A DNA stretch of 14,896 nucleotides from Clostridiaceae bacterium (GTDB lineage Bacteria; Bacillota; Clostridia; Oscillospirales; Acutalibacteraceae), in the NCBI GenBank assembly GCA_904501685.1, contig CAJGBX010000027.1, forward strand, positions 1-14,896, read 5' to 3'. The number at the start of each line of letters is the position of its first letter. Position 1 is the first letter of the stretch. The position numbers and the translations under genes were made by a program. The notes beneath the pieces were generated by a model. The model was not told where the DNA came from. It made no database searches and was given only the letters and a program-made list of their open reading frames with translations. Positions 1-7,573 of the stretch are shown here, one piece after another.

Positions 1-27
1 CTTCGATATCATTTCAATAAATATGTT

Positions 28-126
28 CAATTACCGTTGGTAATTGTTTGCGAATTCTTTGAATTCGCAGTCGAAATAAGGCTTTGCCCTATTTCGACAT
101 CAACATAGTCATTATAATAACTATGT
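28..126. repeat. Cluster of four consecutive hairpins
   Basis: Four inverted repeats lie almost end to end. They are CAATTACC/GGTAATTG (28-35 and 39-46, loop GTT), TGCGAATTC/GAATTCGCA (49-57 and 61-69, loop TTT), an 11-of-12 match of GTCGAAATAAGG with CCCTATTTCGAC (70-81 and 87-98), and ACATAGT/ACTATGT (103-109 and 120-126). No poly-T tract follows any of them, so they do not look like ordinary terminators. They could be an intergenic repeat element, a structured leader RNA, or the tail of an upstream transcript. The arms are seen directly; the function is unknown. Confidence 0.7.
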
Positions 127-137
127 GCTTAATAACC

Positions 138-166
138 GTCACACAACCTGCACTCCTGAATAAAAT
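138..166 (+). promoter_or_regulatory. Weak candidate sigma-A promoter
   Basis: A GTCACA box (138-143, 4 of 6 to TTGACA) is followed after 17 bases by TAAAAT (161-166), 50 bases before the start of the cysteine-rich gene. The -35 is poor, so an alternative sigma factor or a different promoter is possible. Confidence 0.35.
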
Positions 167-215
167 ATAGGGAAGTCGAAATTAATTCGGCAAATTCATT
201 TTCAGGAGGATATTT

Positions 216-1040
216 ATGGCAGATATTAAACAAAACTGTCCTACCGATTGTACTTCCTTCAAGGAAGCCGTTTGTATTGATGCCGGTAGGGTATACGATT
301 CGTGCTGCGACCGTGACTGTGTCACCGATATGAGGGTATATTTCAGTCCGTCTGACCAGCAGTTAATCAATAATGCATGCAGTGTAAGGCTTAAATCGGC
401 CGAGGTTTTGGATGTAAACATAGATGTAGAGCAGGTTAATTTCAACCGAGGCTTTTATTCCTGCGATTTGACCTTTTTCTTCATAGTGTGTCTTGACGTT
501 TTCTCGGCACCGCATACCTGTCCGGTGACCTTAAAGGGCATCTGTTTCTACAACAAAAAGGCAATTCTTTACGGCAGTGAGGGAAGTGTTAAAACGTTTT
601 CAAACGAATATATTGCAGACGACGGCTGCAACCGTCACTCGGTAACAAGCGGAAATGCGCCTAAATGTGTGGTTCAGGCGGTTGACCCGATTCCGTTATC
701 GGCAAGACTCGGCGAGTGCCACTGTGTTTGTGATTTGCCCGGCTTTATTCCGGCAAATATTGCATCTGTGGTCGGCGGCTGTATTGACCCCTGCAACGAC
801 TCGGGCAACAAGGCTGTTTTCGTGACCTTGGGACTTTTTACCATTATTCAGCTAATCCGCAATGTGCAGATGCTGGTGCCGGTATACGATTTCTGCGTGC
901 CCGAAAAGCAGTGTGACGATTCTTCCGACAGTCCGTGCGATGTTTTCCGCAAAATTAAATTCCCCACCGATGATTTCTTCCCGCCCCGTCCCTGCGGTCT
1001 CGATTCAGATTGCGGCTGCGGATGTAACGAGGAAAATTGA
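216..1040 (+). CDS. Cysteine-rich conserved hypothetical protein
   Basis: This encodes 274 residues of unknown function. The start is firm: AGGAGG at 204-209 sits six bases before the ATG. About 25 residues are cysteine (roughly 9%), spread along the whole chain, with a Cys/Asp-rich cluster near residues 20-35 (VCIDAGRVYDSCCDRDC) and a glycine/cysteine tail (CGLDSDCGCGCNEEN). There is no signal peptide and no clear transmembrane helix; one hydrophobic stretch lies near residues 200-220. The opening (KEAVCIDAGRVYDSC) resembles hypothetical proteins I recall from spore-forming Clostridia, sometimes near coat genes, which suggests a disulfide-linked or metal-binding structural protein. That is inference from memory, not a domain match. 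The gene is monocistronic, between a hairpin-rich leader and a strong terminator. Confidence 0.8.
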   Translation: MADIKQNCPTDCTSFKEAVCIDAGRVYDSCCDRDCVTDMRVYFSPSDQQLINNACSVRLKSAEVLDVNIDVEQVNFNRGFYSCDLTFFFIVCLDVFSAPHTCPVTLKGICFYNKKAILYGSEGSVKTFSNEYIADDGCNRHSVTSGNAPKCVVQAVDPIPLSARLGECHCVCDLPGFIPANIASVVGGCIDPCNDSGNKAVFVTLGLFTIIQLIRNVQMLVPVYDFCVPEKQCDDSSDSPCDVFRKIKFPTDDFFPPRPCGLDSDCGCGCNEEN

Positions 1041-1105
1041 AAATCTCAAGGCAGCCATAACGATATTATAAATAAGACTTTGTCTATTCGGTAGCATCCA
1101 TATAG

Positions 1106-1150
1106 TGAAAAAGTCCTCCCCTTTTTTCAAAAAAGGGGAGGACTTTTTCA
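1106..1150. terminator. Bidirectional terminator, 22-bp perfect stem
   Basis: A perfect inverted repeat has arms 1106-1127 and 1129-1150 around a single central C. The GC core (GTCCTCCCC/GGGGAGGAC) is flanked by A and T runs on both sides, so it should terminate both the cysteine-rich gene (plus) and the AraC gene (minus). The last three bases are the TGA stop codon of the minus-strand gene. Confidence 0.9.
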
Positions 1151-1963
1151 TTCGGATTTGCTTCTATATTCTGTCGGTGTCAGGCCAAACTCATATTTAA
1201 AAACTTTAGTGAAATAATTCTGGTCCGAAAAACCGCAGTCACAGGCTATAGCTTTAATACTTTGCGTACTTGATTTAAGCATAATTTTTGCACGGCTTAA
1301 GCGGTATTTCGTTATATAATCACCAATTGTTATTCCGAATTTTTCTCTGAATTTATTCATTAAGGTTGTCCTGGAACAACCAAAGGTTTCACAAAGAACT
1401 CTTACAGTCAAAGGTTTGCCGAAAAATTTATGAATATAGTTTTTTACTGCGTCGGCTAAATCTCGGTCCTTAACAGTCATTCTGTGAGTATCGGTCATAA
1501 ATTGAGCAATGATTTCCAGGATGTTCATAAAGCTTTTCATCATTTCGCTATATATAACCGGAATGTCTGTAATTAATTCTTCGCAGTTGTTTTTCATATA
1601 TTCAGTTGAGGCTTTTTTTATTATTTCTTTGCTGTTTGGATTGTTGTCGGAAATTTGCCCCATCATAAAATAGCCCGTCAAGGTTCCGTAGTTGAAAATC
1701 GGCGCAACTGTTTCAATTAATCCGCAGTGGCATTTATAAGTGAACGACTGACCGGTTTTTCTTACTTTTAAAAAAGCCTCTTGGTCGGCTAATTGACACT
1801 TGCTTCGACCTTGTTCATTTTTTTGGATAACTTGGCAAAAAGGGGAAAGCTCTTTTGGGTAGGCGGCAATTTCATTGAAATCAAGGTCGTGCAATGATAT
1901 TCGTGCACCGGTAATCTTGTGAAAATCCTCTAAAATCTCAATTGTTTGTAATTTTGTTTCCAT
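1148..1963 (-). CDS. AraC-family regulator with PocR sensor domain
   Basis: This is a 271-residue transcription regulator. Residues 1-160 match the PocR ligand-sensing domain: the cysteine pattern C43, C56, C78, C80 (YKCHCGL) and the GYFMMGQIS stretch near 97-105 are typical. PocR domains are known to sense small molecules such as diols and sugar-related compounds. Residues 165-271 are the AraC double helix-turn-helix: the first near 187-206 (VLCETFGCSRTTLMNKF), the second near 235-258, ending in the usual GLTPTEYR. The start follows a GGAG element in the minus-strand leader. It is divergent from the amino-sugar operon, with the two promoters abutting, so it probably controls that operon and perhaps itself. 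The ligand is unknown. Confidence 0.88.
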   Translation of the reverse strand: METKLQTIEILEDFHKITGARISLHDLDFNEIAAYPKELSPFCQVIQKNEQGRSKCQLADQEAFLKVRKTGQSFTYKCHCGLIETVAPIFNYGTLTGYFMMGQISDNNPNSKEIIKKASTEYMKNNCEELITDIPVIYSEMMKSFMNILEIIAQFMTDTHRMTVKDRDLADAVKNYIHKFFGKPLTVRVLCETFGCSRTTLMNKFREKFGITIGDYITKYRLSRAKIMLKSSTQSIKAIACDCGFSDQNYFTKVFKYEFGLTPTEYRSKSE

Positions 1964-1999
1964 ACGTAACTCCGTAAAAAATGTACTATTTTACTAATT

Positions 2000-2028
2000 A
2001 TTATACAATTTTATTCTTGAATATTCAA
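2000..2028 (-). promoter_or_regulatory. Promoter of the PocR/AraC regulator
   Basis: On the minus strand TTGAAT (bases 2028 to 2023) is followed after exactly 17 bases by a perfect TATAAT (2005 to 2000). Transcription would begin near 1993, about 30 bases before the ATG. The -35 box is the right half of the palindrome at 2015-2030. Confidence 0.75.
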
Positions 2029-2030
2029 GA
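2015..2030. promoter_or_regulatory. Palindromic operator forming both -35 boxes
   Basis: TCTTGAATATTCAAGA is a perfect 16-bp palindrome centred midway between the divergent genes. Its left half gives TTGAAT to the rightward promoter and its right half gives TTGAAT to the leftward one. RNA polymerase should be able to occupy only one promoter at a time, and any regulator bound here would affect both. Confidence 0.65.
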
Positions 2031-2045
2031 TAAATATTCTAAAAT
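2017..2045 (+). promoter_or_regulatory. Promoter of the amino-sugar operon
   Basis: TTGAAT (2017-2022), a 17-base spacer, then TAAAAT (2040-2045). The predicted start is near 2052, directly before the inverted repeat GTGTT/AACAC. Confidence 0.7.
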
Positions 2046-2056
2046 TTTCATATAAC

Positions 2057-2069
2057 GTGTTGTAAACAC
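2057..2069. promoter_or_regulatory. Candidate operator just downstream of transcription start
   Basis: GTGTT-GTA-AACAC is a short perfect inverted repeat about five bases after the predicted start of the amino-sugar operon, a usual position for a repressor site. It is too short to be certain. Confidence 0.35.
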
Positions 2070-2093
2070 CTTTTCTTGACAAGGAGTTATAGT

Positions 2094-3056
2094 ATGAGGT
2101 ATTATATAGGTGTTGATATCGGCGGTACTAATATCGTTACCGGCCTTTTGGATGAAGATTTTAATATTCTTCAAAAACTGTCGGTTAAGACTAATGCACC
2201 CAGAGCTGCCGAGTCGATTTGTGATGATATTGCCACAATGAGTCATAAGCTTTGTGAAATGCAGGGCATTAATTTTGATGAGGTCTTGGGTATAGGTGCG
2301 GCGTGTCCCGGTGTTATAAAAGACGGTGTTGTAAGTTTTGCCTCCAATCTGAAATTTGAGAATGTTCCTTTGAAGGGGATTTTAGAACGCAAAATTCACA
2401 AAAAATGTGCAGTATGTAATGATGCTAATGCCGCGGCGTTGGCTGAATATGCGTCTGGCTCCGGTAAGGGATATAACTCTTTGGTTGCTATTACTATAGG
2501 AACCGGAGTAGGCGGAGGAATTATACTTAACGGCCGAATTTGGGAAGGCTTTAACGGTGCAGGTGCCGAAATGGGCCACATTATTGCGGTACCTGGAGGA
2601 AGACTGTGTACCTGCGGTAACCGAGGATGCCTTGAGGCATATTGTTCAGCAACAGCATTAATTAATGATACTAAAGAGGTTATGCTTAATAACCCGGATT
2701 CAAAGCTTTGGGAGATTAGCGGCGGAATTGATAATGTCGACGGTCAAACCGCATATCTTGCGGCAAAGCAGGGTGACAAATATGCCCAAAGTTTGATTGA
2801 CCGTTTCATTAAGTATCTGTCGATTGGTGTAGTAAACGTTGTTACACTTTTACAACCTGAGATTGTATGTATTGGCGGTGGCATGTCGGCCGAGGGTGAG
2901 AATTTAATAGCACCTCTTGATGAAATGGTTTCGCACAATGCAATTATTAAAACTTTAGCTAAAGCACATAGACCTAAAATAGTTGCGGCACATCTTTTGA
3001 ATGATGCCGGCATAGTCGGTGCTGCGGCACATATAGCGGGAGAGTTGAAAAAATGA
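2094..3056 (+). CDS. ROK-family sugar kinase (glucokinase or GlcNAc kinase type)
   Basis: This is a 320-residue ATP-dependent hexose or amino-sugar 6-kinase. Near the N-terminus is the phosphate-binding VDIGGTN (residues 7-13). NDANAAAL (109-116) carries the catalytic Asp110. EMGH (159-162) and LCTCGNRGCLEA (171-182) supply the ROK zinc site (H162, C172, C174, C179). The ATG at 2094 is chosen because AAGGAG (2081-2086) lies seven bases upstream and the IGVDIGGTN fold starts there; an in-frame TTG at 2076 precedes the ribosome site. It is first in the operon, and its TGA overlaps the next ATG by four bases. With nagA two genes on, N-acetylglucosamine or a related amino sugar is the likely substrate. 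Glucose cannot be excluded from sequence alone. Confidence 0.88.
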   Translation: MRYYIGVDIGGTNIVTGLLDEDFNILQKLSVKTNAPRAAESICDDIATMSHKLCEMQGINFDEVLGIGAACPGVIKDGVVSFASNLKFENVPLKGILERKIHKKCAVCNDANAAALAEYASGSGKGYNSLVAITIGTGVGGGIILNGRIWEGFNGAGAEMGHIIAVPGGRLCTCGNRGCLEAYCSATALINDTKEVMLNNPDSKLWEISGGIDNVDGQTAYLAAKQGDKYAQSLIDRFIKYLSIGVVNVVTLLQPEIVCIGGGMSAEGENLIAPLDEMVSHNAIIKTLAKAHRPKIVAAHLLNDAGIVGAAAHIAGELKK

Positions 3057-4165
3057 AGAAAAATGACAGTTATTTAACAGTGTCCGATGCAATTAAGGTC
3101 TTTGATTTTGGCGGTACGTTGATTGATTTCAGACCGTTCGGAAACGGACATATTAATGATACATTTCTTGTGCGTTTCCGTGTTAACGGCATAGAAAAAA
3201 AATACATACTTCAGCGTTTAAACGGTAAGGTTTTCAAAAATCCTGAGCAGGTTATGTCTAACATTGTATCGGTCACATCCTTTTTGCGGAATGTGATATT
3301 AAAAAATGGCGGAGACCCTGACCGAGAAACCCTAAATGTTGTAAAAACCAAGGATAAAAAGGCGTATTATAAGGATGGCTACGGTAACTACTGGCGGGTA
3401 TTTTTATTCATTTCGGATGCAGTGTCGTTAGATTTGCCTGAGGATGAAAATGACTTTTATCAGTCGGCAGTTGCCTTTGGTTCGTTTCAAAAAGACTTGG
3501 AAGATTTTCCTGCCAAGACTCTTTTTGAAACCATTCCTGATTTTCACAATACTCCTGTAAGATATGAGAATTTCTTAAAATCATTGGAGAAAAATGCATC
3601 GGGACGTGCTGACACTGCTTTAGCCGAAATTGAGTTTGTGAAGTCACGTAAGGCTTTTACAAATGTTTTGGAGGATGCATTCAAAAAAGGTGAGTTGCCT
3701 AAGCGAGTTACACATAACGATACCAAGATTAACAATGTTATGCTTGATAAGGATACCCGTGAGCCGGTTTGCGTTCTTGATTTGGATACCGTTATGGCGG
3801 GATATTCGGTTAACGATTTCGGTGATTCTATCCGTTTTGGCGCATCTACTGCCGCTGAGGACGAGAAGGACCTTAATAAAGTGCATTTCGATATCGGCCT
3901 TTTTGAAACCTATACAAGGGGCTTTTTAAAGGGCTGCGGCGGTCGGTTGACCGAGAGTGAAATTATGCTTCTGCCTGAGGGCGCTAAGATGATGACCTTA
4001 GAATGCGGTATGCGTTTCTTGACCGACTATATTGACGGTGATATATATTTTAAAACCGATTACGATGACCACAACCTTGTCCGTTGCCGTACCCAGTTTA
4101 AGTTGGTAGAAGAAATGGAGCAACAATGGGACGAGATGAAGAAAATCGTTGCAAAGTACAAGTAA
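3053..4165 (+). CDS. Phosphotransferase resembling N-acetylhexosamine 1-kinase (NahK)
   Basis: This 370-residue protein has the aminoglycoside-phosphotransferase/choline-kinase fold. Visible motifs are an N-terminal substrate and nucleotide segment with FGNGHINDTF (residues 29-38), the catalytic loop VTHNDTKINNVMLD (219-232, Asp223 as likely base, Asn228 as metal ligand), and the metal-binding DLDTVMAG (243-250). The GNGHIND and HNDTKxNNVM wording is what I recognise from NahK of the bifidobacterial lacto-N-biose pathway, which makes GlcNAc- or GalNAc-1-phosphate; length fits. Start and upstream stop overlap (ATGA), so translation is coupled to the ROK kinase. No lacto-N-biose phosphorylase, uridylyltransferase or epimerase lies alongside, so the exact substrate is open; another sugar 1-kinase remains possible. 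Confidence 0.78.
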   Translation: MKKNDSYLTVSDAIKVFDFGGTLIDFRPFGNGHINDTFLVRFRVNGIEKKYILQRLNGKVFKNPEQVMSNIVSVTSFLRNVILKNGGDPDRETLNVVKTKDKKAYYKDGYGNYWRVFLFISDAVSLDLPEDENDFYQSAVAFGSFQKDLEDFPAKTLFETIPDFHNTPVRYENFLKSLEKNASGRADTALAEIEFVKSRKAFTNVLEDAFKKGELPKRVTHNDTKINNVMLDKDTREPVCVLDLDTVMAGYSVNDFGDSIRFGASTAAEDEKDLNKVHFDIGLFETYTRGFLKGCGGRLTESEIMLLPEGAKMMTLECGMRFLTDYIDGDIYFKTDYDDHNLVRCRTQFKLVEEMEQQWDEMKKIVAKYK

Positions 4166-4168
4166 GCT

Positions 4169-5248
4169 ATGACAACGGTTATAAAAAATGCCCGACTTGA
4201 GGGTGGAATTAGCGATATATTAATAGAGAACGGCAAATTTTTGGCGGTGGAGCAAGGTCTATACGCCGATAATGTGATTGATGCTTACGGCAAAGCGGTT
4301 ATACCGGGTTTGGTTGATACGCACATTCACGGCTTTGGCGGATATGATGTTTCAGACGGAAGACTGTGTGATATATCGTTGTCGTTAGCTAAGGTTGGGA
4401 CAACCTGTTGGTTGCCAACAACAATGACCGATTGCATTGAAAATTTAGTTGCCATAACTAATCAAAAGCTTCCGACCGAGGGTGCAGAGATTGCCGGATT
4501 TCATTTAGAGGGACCTTATATTTCACCAAAGCGGAAGGGTGCTCAGAATGAGGCGTATATCAAAGCTCCTGATATATCGGAATATAAGCAACTTAAAAAC
4601 GTTATAAAAATTACTGTAGCTCCCGAAATTTACGGAATGTGTGATTTTATAAGCAAGGTTGACTGTCAGGTTTCAATCGGTCACACCGATTGTAGCTATG
4701 AGGAGGCCGTTGTTGCTATTGAGGCAGGTGCCAATTGCTTAACTCATACATTCAACGCAATGCCGCCGTTACTGCACCGTGCACCGGGACCTATCGGTGC
4801 GGCCGTTTTAAAGGGGATATATGCTGAGGTTATTTGTGACGGCCGTCATGTAAGTGAAGCAGCGTTTTTATCGCTTTATAAAATGTTCGGTCCTGAACGG
4901 CTGATGTTGGTTTCGGATACTATACGTCCTGCGGGGTTGCCTAACGGTAAATATGTGTCAGGTGGTCTTACTGTGTTTATGAAGGACGGTGCGCTGACCT
5001 TAGAGGATGGAATTTTGGCAGGCGGTTCACAGCCTCTTTTACAATGTGTTAAAAAGGCGGTCGAGTTCGGTGTGCCGTTTTACGATGCCGTAAAAATGGC
5101 TACGGAAACTCCTGCAAAATCATTGGGACTTAACAAAGGACAAATAAGGCAAGGCTTTGATGCCGATTTAATTATCTTGAATGATGATTTTTCTGTAGAT
5201 AAGGTAATTATTGCCGGAAAAGAAATAGAAGTACTCGGTATCAGTTGA
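4169..5248 (+). CDS. nagA: N-acetylglucosamine-6-phosphate deacetylase NagA
   Basis: This 359-residue cytoplasmic amidohydrolase removes acetate from GlcNAc-6-phosphate to give glucosamine-6-phosphate. Family motifs are in order: PGLVDTHIHGFGGYDV (46-61, H52 and H54), HLEGPYISPKRKGA (112-125, metal ligand E114), SIGHTDCSYEEA (169-180, H172), THTFNAMPPLLHR (192-204, H193), DGRHV (224-228), LVSDTIRPAG (247-256, catalytic D250), and the C-terminal GFDADLIILN return to the small beta domain. It starts three bases after the NahK-like gene with only a weak ribosome site, so it probably depends on coupling. It should act after the ROK kinase. No nagB deaminase or transporter is visible here. Confidence 0.93.
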   Translation: MTTVIKNARLEGGISDILIENGKFLAVEQGLYADNVIDAYGKAVIPGLVDTHIHGFGGYDVSDGRLCDISLSLAKVGTTCWLPTTMTDCIENLVAITNQKLPTEGAEIAGFHLEGPYISPKRKGAQNEAYIKAPDISEYKQLKNVIKITVAPEIYGMCDFISKVDCQVSIGHTDCSYEEAVVAIEAGANCLTHTFNAMPPLLHRAPGPIGAAVLKGIYAEVICDGRHVSEAAFLSLYKMFGPERLMLVSDTIRPAGLPNGKYVSGGLTVFMKDGALTLEDGILAGGSQPLLQCVKKAVEFGVPFYDAVKMATETPAKSLGLNKGQIRQGFDADLIILNDDFSVDKVIIAGKEIEVLGIS

Positions 5249-5265
5249 TGATACCGAGTTTTTTT
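5233..5265 (+). terminator. Rho-independent terminator of the amino-sugar operon
   Basis: The stem ACTCGGTATCA/TGATACCGAGT (5233-5243 and 5249-5259) has a five-base loop and runs into seven T's. The left arm and loop include the last codons and the TGA stop of nagA. Confidence 0.9.
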
Positions 5266-5325
5266 GTCCTTAAAAAGCCGACCTGAAAATGTCGTTATCG
5301 GTGTTAAAAATTTCCTTAGGCTCGG

Positions 5326-5371
5326 TTGACTAAAACTGTAAATGGAAGTATAATAAAAATATAGAAGGAGG
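5326..5371 (+). promoter_or_regulatory. Strong sigma-A promoter and ribosome site
   Basis: TTGACT (5326-5331), a 17-base spacer and a perfect TATAAT (5349-5354) give a start near 5361. AAGGAGG (5365-5371) follows at once, leaving a very short leader. It sits nine bases before the TTG start codon at 5381 and decides that start. Confidence 0.85.
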
Positions 5372-5380
5372 TCGGTTTTC

Positions 5381-6988
5381 TTGAAAATTCAATTTATCGG
5401 TGCAACACATGAGGTTACCGGAAGCTGCACATTATTAGAGGTTAACGGTCGATATTTTCTTGTTGACTGCGGTATGGAGCAGGGTAGAGACGTTTTTCAA
5501 AATATTGCTTTACCGGTTGCTGCAAATGACATCGAGGCGGTATTTTTAACTCATGCTCATATTGATCATTCAGGAATGCTGCCTAAGCTTTATAAGGACG
5601 GCTTCAGCGGTACGGTTTATGCTACCGACGTGACGTGTGACTTGTGCAATATAATGCTGAGGGACTCGGCTCATATTCAGGAAACCGAGGCAAATTGGCG
5701 TTCGAAAAGGTCAATTCGTGCCGGCGGTGAGCCGATTGAACCGGTTTACAGTATGGCTGACGCTTTGGGTGTGCTTTCGCTTTTCAGACGGTGTGTATAC
5801 GGTGAGATGATATCTGCGGCAGAGGGTGTTGCCGTAAGATTTACCGATATCGGTCACTTGCTCGGTTCGGCTTGTATCGAAATTTGGCTTAACGACGGGA
5901 TTACTGAAAAAAAGATTGTTTTCAGCGGTGATGTTGGCAATGAGGGACAAAGAATTATCCGTAATCCTCAAACGGTCGAGGAAACCGATTATCTAGTGCT
6001 TGAATCGACCTACGGAAACCGACTTCACGAGGGTCAACGCAGTGACGCGGTATTCGAACTTGCTAAAATTATTCAAAAAACCTTGGACAGAGGCGGTAAT
6101 GTAATAATTCCGTCCTTTGCTGTTGGCAGAACTCAGGAAATGCTTTACGGTATTAGAGAAATCAAGGAAAAGGGATTAGTAAACGGTCATTCGAGATTTC
6201 CGGTTTATGTTGACAGTCCCTTGGCGAGTGAGGCTACCTCAATCTTTATACAGTGTAACCCAGTTTGCTTTGATGAGGAAACCACAGAGCTTATAAATAA
6301 AGGTATAAACCCGCTTTGGTTTGACGGTATAAGAATGACCGAAACCTCGGACGAATCTAAGCTTATTAACTTTGACCCTACACCTAAGGTGATTATTTCG
6401 GCTAGCGGAATGTGTGAGGCAGGACGAATTCGTCATCATTTAAAGCACAATTTGTGGAAACCGGAGAATACTGTTTTGTTTGTCGGTTATCAGGCTGAGG
6501 GCTCGTTGGGGAGAAGACTTTTGAACGGCGAAAAAACAGTAACTCTGTTTGGTGAGGAAATTTCGGTCAATGCCGAAATTGCGGCTTTACAGGGCACAAG
6601 CGGACACGCCGACCGACAGGGTCTTTTAAGGTGGCTTAACGGCTTTAAAACTAAACCGGAGTTGGTTTTTGTTAATCACGGTGACGACCAGTCCTGTGAA
6701 TATTTTAAGGATACGCTTATAAGTATGGGATATAATGCAACGGCACCGTATAGCGGAACCGAGTACAGTCTTAATACCGGCAAAATGACTGTTTATACCG
6801 AGGGTAAGGCGATTGACCGTACAAAGTATTTCAAGGAAACTACCCGTTCAGATATGATTTATCGTGATATGGTTAAAGAAGCTGAAAAATTGCTTGATTT
6901 GGTTAAGCTAAGGCAGGGAAGACCAAATAAGGATAATTCGCGTCTTACGTCTCAGATTAAGTCGATTTTAGAAAAATGGAGAGATTAA
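5381..6988 (+). CDS. Beta-CASP metallo-beta-lactamase RNase-like protein
   Basis: This 535-residue predicted zinc-dependent RNA hydrolase belongs to the YSH1/COG1236 group. The metallo-beta-lactamase core has THAHIDHSG (57-65), DIGHLLGSA (156-164) and FSGDVG (181-186). The beta-CASP insert follows (PSFAVGRTQEMLY 244-256, PVYVDSPLASEAT 274-286, ISASGMCEAGR 339-349), then the closing motifs SGHAD (407-411) and VNHGDDQ (431-437). Residues 450-535 form an extra, charged C-terminal tail. The start is TTG, supported by an optimal ribosome site and by the fold beginning MKIQFIGATHEVTGS. It is first in an operon with the LOG gene three bases downstream. An RNA processing or decay role is inferred from the family; the RNA target is unknown. 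Confidence 0.9.
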   Translation: MKIQFIGATHEVTGSCTLLEVNGRYFLVDCGMEQGRDVFQNIALPVAANDIEAVFLTHAHIDHSGMLPKLYKDGFSGTVYATDVTCDLCNIMLRDSAHIQETEANWRSKRSIRAGGEPIEPVYSMADALGVLSLFRRCVYGEMISAAEGVAVRFTDIGHLLGSACIEIWLNDGITEKKIVFSGDVGNEGQRIIRNPQTVEETDYLVLESTYGNRLHEGQRSDAVFELAKIIQKTLDRGGNVIIPSFAVGRTQEMLYGIREIKEKGLVNGHSRFPVYVDSPLASEATSIFIQCNPVCFDEETTELINKGINPLWFDGIRMTETSDESKLINFDPTPKVIISASGMCEAGRIRHHLKHNLWKPENTVLFVGYQAEGSLGRRLLNGEKTVTLFGEEISVNAEIAALQGTSGHADRQGLLRWLNGFKTKPELVFVNHGDDQSCEYFKDTLISMGYNATAPYSGTEYSLNTGKMTVYTEGKAIDRTKYFKETTRSDMIYRDMVKEAEKLLDLVKLRQGRPNKDNSRLTSQIKSILEKWRD

Positions 6989-6991
6989 AAT

Positions 6992-7573
6992 ATGAGAATT
7001 TGTGTTTTCGGGGCTGCAAGCCCGACTATTGATAAAAAGTATATTGAAGCCACCGAAGAACTTTGTCAACAGTTGGCTAAAAGGGGTCACAACTTGGTTT
7101 TCGGCGGTGGAGGAAACGGTCTTATGGGCGCGGCAGCACGCGGTTTTAGAGACGGCGGTGCACATATTATCGGCGTAATCCCAAAGTTTTTCGAGCAGGA
7201 AAGTGTAGAAGAAATTTGCGATTTTTGTGATGAACTGATAATGCCTGACACTATGCGTCAGCGTAAGCAGATTATGGAGGACCATGCCGATGCATTTGTG
7301 GTTGTACCCGGCGGAATCGGAACATATGAGGAGTTTTTCGAGATTTTAACCTCTAAACAGCTTTGTCGTCATAGAAAGCCGATTGCACTTTATAATATTT
7401 CAGGTTATTATAATGAGCTTGACGCCACAATGCAAAGTGCCATAGATAAGGAGTTTATCAAGGACGTCTGCAAGCAGCTTTATTTGATAACCGAGGATGT
7501 TGATAAGCTGATAGATTATGTTGAGTCGCCACCCGAGCTTTTATATACACTGAAAGAGTTTAAAAATGGTTAA
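6992..7573 (+). CDS. LOG-family nucleotide phosphoribohydrolase
   Basis: This is a 193-residue Rossmann-type protein of the Lonely Guy (TIGR00730) family. Members cleave nucleoside 5'-monophosphates, including cytokinin-type AMP derivatives, to base plus ribose 5-phosphate. It shows GGGGNGLMGAAARG (residues 38-51), the MRQRKQIM stretch (88-95) and the signature PGGIGTYEEFFE (106-117) with the catalytic Glu. Length fits the family. A GGAGAG element sits about eight bases before the ATG, within the end of the upstream gene; the intergenic gap is three bases, so both are one transcript. The bacterial substrate is unclear; purine nucleotide turnover is more likely than hormone making. The stop codon lies inside the terminator palindrome. 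Confidence 0.9.
   Translation: MRICVFGAASPTIDKKYIEATEELCQQLAKRGHNLVFGGGGNGLMGAAARGFRDGGAHIIGVIPKFFEQESVEEICDFCDELIMPDTMRQRKQIMEDHADAFVVVPGGIGTYEEFFEILTSKQLCRHRKPIALYNISGYYNELDATMQSAIDKEFIKDVCKQLYLITEDVDKLIDYVESPPELLYTLKEFKNG

Noticed and set aside
28..126. CRISPR-like array
   Set aside because: The repeats differ in sequence and there are no regular spacers.
2076..2093. TTG start for the ROK kinase
   Set aside because: It lies upstream of the AAGGAG site, and the fold begins at the ATG at 2094.
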